A stretch of 6,803 nt of DNA from an uncultured Clostridium sp. (lineage in GTDB: Bacteria > Bacillota > Clostridia > Lachnospirales > Anaerotignaceae). Positions 6,124-6,803 of the stretch are shown here, piece by piece (within the stretch, counting starts at the first letter, position 1; each line of letters begins with the position of its first letter). Both the position numbers and the translations under genes were made by a program. The notes beneath the pieces are model-generated. The model did no database searches and was not told the DNA's origin. It saw nothing but the letters and a program-made list of their open reading frames with translations. The DNA is taken from NCBI GenBank assembly GCA_947246775.1, contig CAMXTM010000108.1, positions 1 through 6,803 of the forward strand, given 5' to 3'.

Positions 6124-6153
6124 AAATTTTGTATTTTATAATGAGGTGAGGTT

Positions 6154-6621
6154 GTGGCAAAGCAAAATAATACTGAAAAAAAAGTATTGGAAATCGTAGA
6201 GCCTATCGTAAAAGAAAAAGAATTAGAACTAGCAGATTTAGAATTTGTAAAAGAGGGACCTAATTGGTATTTAAGAGTATATATTGATAAAGATGGTGGT
6301 GTCACCATTGAGGACTGTGAAAGTGTAAGTCGTGTTTTAGAAAAAAAATTAGATGAAAAAGACCCTATTGAACAGGCTTATATACTAGAGGTAAGTTCTC
6401 CTGGAATAGATAGACCATTAAAAAGACCAGAACATTTTCAAAAATATATTGGTGAAATTATTGATATAAAATTATACAAACCACTAGATGGAAAAAAGGA
6501 ATATCAAGGGGAATTAAAACAATTTGATAATGGCATAATCACAATTGCAGATGAACATGGACAAGAAATACAGTTTGCACAAAAAGAAACAGCTAGTGTT
6601 CGTTTAGCAGTGATATTTTAG
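6154..6621 (+). CDS. rimP: Ribosome maturation factor RimP
   Basis: RimP binds the free 30S subunit and assists late maturation of 16S rRNA and the small subunit head. The protein is 155 aa, normal length. The N-terminal domain carries LRVYIDKDGGVTIEDCE (40-56) followed by SVSRVLEKKLDE (57-68), and the hallmark LEVSSPGIDRPLK spans 78-90, leading into the SH3-like C-terminal domain (about 91-155, with GEIIDIKLYKP and YQGEL). The GTG start at 6154 is supported by GAGGTGA (6143-6149), 4 nt upstream. The neighbour downstream is nusA, the arrangement conserved across most bacteria, so this is the head of the rimP-nusA(-ylxR-infB) operon, of which only the beginning is visible. Confidence 0.96.
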   Translation: MAKQNNTEKKVLEIVEPIVKEKELELADLEFVKEGPNWYLRVYIDKDGGVTIEDCESVSRVLEKKLDEKDPIEQAYILEVSSPGIDRPLKRPEHFQKYIGEIIDIKLYKPLDGKKEYQGELKQFDNGIITIADEHGQEIQFAQKETASVRLAVIF

Positions 6622-6640
6622 TTTGCTGTCCGTTAATAGA

Positions 6641-6665
6641 GTATTTTTTGAAATATAAAAAATAC
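6641..6665 (+). repeat. A/T-rich inverted repeat between rimP and nusA
   Basis: GTATTTTTT (6641-6649) and AAAAAATAC (6657-6665) are perfect 9-bp arms around a 7-base loop. Only one G-C pair is present, so the hairpin would be weak, and no T-run follows. It is the only structure seen in the 73-bp rimP-nusA gap. It may be incidental in such A/T-rich sequence. Confidence 0.4.
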
Positions 6666-6694
6666 AAATAGTATAAAAAGGAGAAAACAAAAAA

Positions 6695-6803
6695 ATGGAT
6701 AGAGTAGAATTTGTAAATGCGTTAAACCAAATTGAAAAGGAGAAAGGCATTGATAAAGAAGTAATATTTGAGGCAATAGAAACTTCTCTTGTATCAGCTT
6801 GTA
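6695..6803 (+). CDS. nusA: Transcription factor NusA, N-terminal fragment (runs off the window)
   Basis: The first 36 codons of a gene cut by the window edge. The translated start, with VEFVNALNQIEKEKGIDKEV (4-23) followed by IFEAIETSLVSAC, is the typical NusA N-terminal domain opening (family pattern: L..LEKEKGI.KEVL.EAIE.AL.SA). NusA binds RNA polymerase near the RNA exit channel and modulates pausing, termination and antitermination. The ATG at 6695 is preceded by AAGGAG (6678-6683) at a rather long 11-nt distance. The location just after rimP confirms the assignment. The S1 and KH domains lie outside the window. Confidence 0.92.
   Translation, partial: MDRVEFVNALNQIEKEKGIDKEVIFEAIETSLVSAC

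Overview
The window looks like chromosomal DNA from a low-GC Gram-positive anaerobe of the class Clostridia, with a Lachnospirales-like relative as the best guess. The base composition is strongly A/T-rich, purine-rich Shine-Dalgarno (SD) sequences precede most genes, and the coding strand is the + strand throughout. The gene types fit: a DUF1540 cysteine-rich miniprotein, cobamide nucleotide-loop genes, a PurB of the longer SSAMAYKRNP type, and a rimP-nusA pair. The taxonomic call is inference; no rRNA or species marker is present.

Layout, left to right. (1) 83-244: a 53-aa DUF1540 protein closed by a strong intrinsic terminator (259-300). (2) 365-3346: a four-gene cobamide operon, cobT-cobU-cobS-cobC. 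Its genes overlap or sit within a few bases of each other, so they are probably translationally coupled. Together they carry out lower-ligand activation (CobT), adenosylcobinamide activation to the GDP form (CobU), joining of the two halves (CobS) and 5'-phosphate removal (CobC). No corrin-ring genes, no lower-ligand synthesis genes and no recognisable cobalamin riboswitch are in the window. (3) 3430-5600: purC and purB, which catalyse consecutive steps of purine biosynthesis (SAICAR formation, then fumarate release to AICAR), behind an extended -10 promoter. (4) 5630-6013: a small predicted secreted protein of unknown function, 29 bp behind purB and followed directly by a long A/T-rich hairpin. 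(5) 6041-6803: the start of the rimP-nusA transcription/translation operon. It has a well-formed promoter, a leader of about 77 nt holding a GAAA-capped terminator-like hairpin, complete rimP, and the first 36 codons of nusA, which runs off the window end.

Most of the window is ordinary housekeeping and cofactor metabolism. The points worth a second look are the uncharacterised secreted protein behind purB; the packed control region 6014-6153, where a palindrome overlaps the -35 element and a hairpin sits in the rimP leader; an 11-bp -10/A-tract sequence shared by three intergenic regions; and residue changes in CobT and CobU. I found no mobile element, CRISPR array, tRNA or rRNA, and no clear novel multi-gene system. 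No stretch above 300 bases lacks a gene; the longest gap is 6014-6153.
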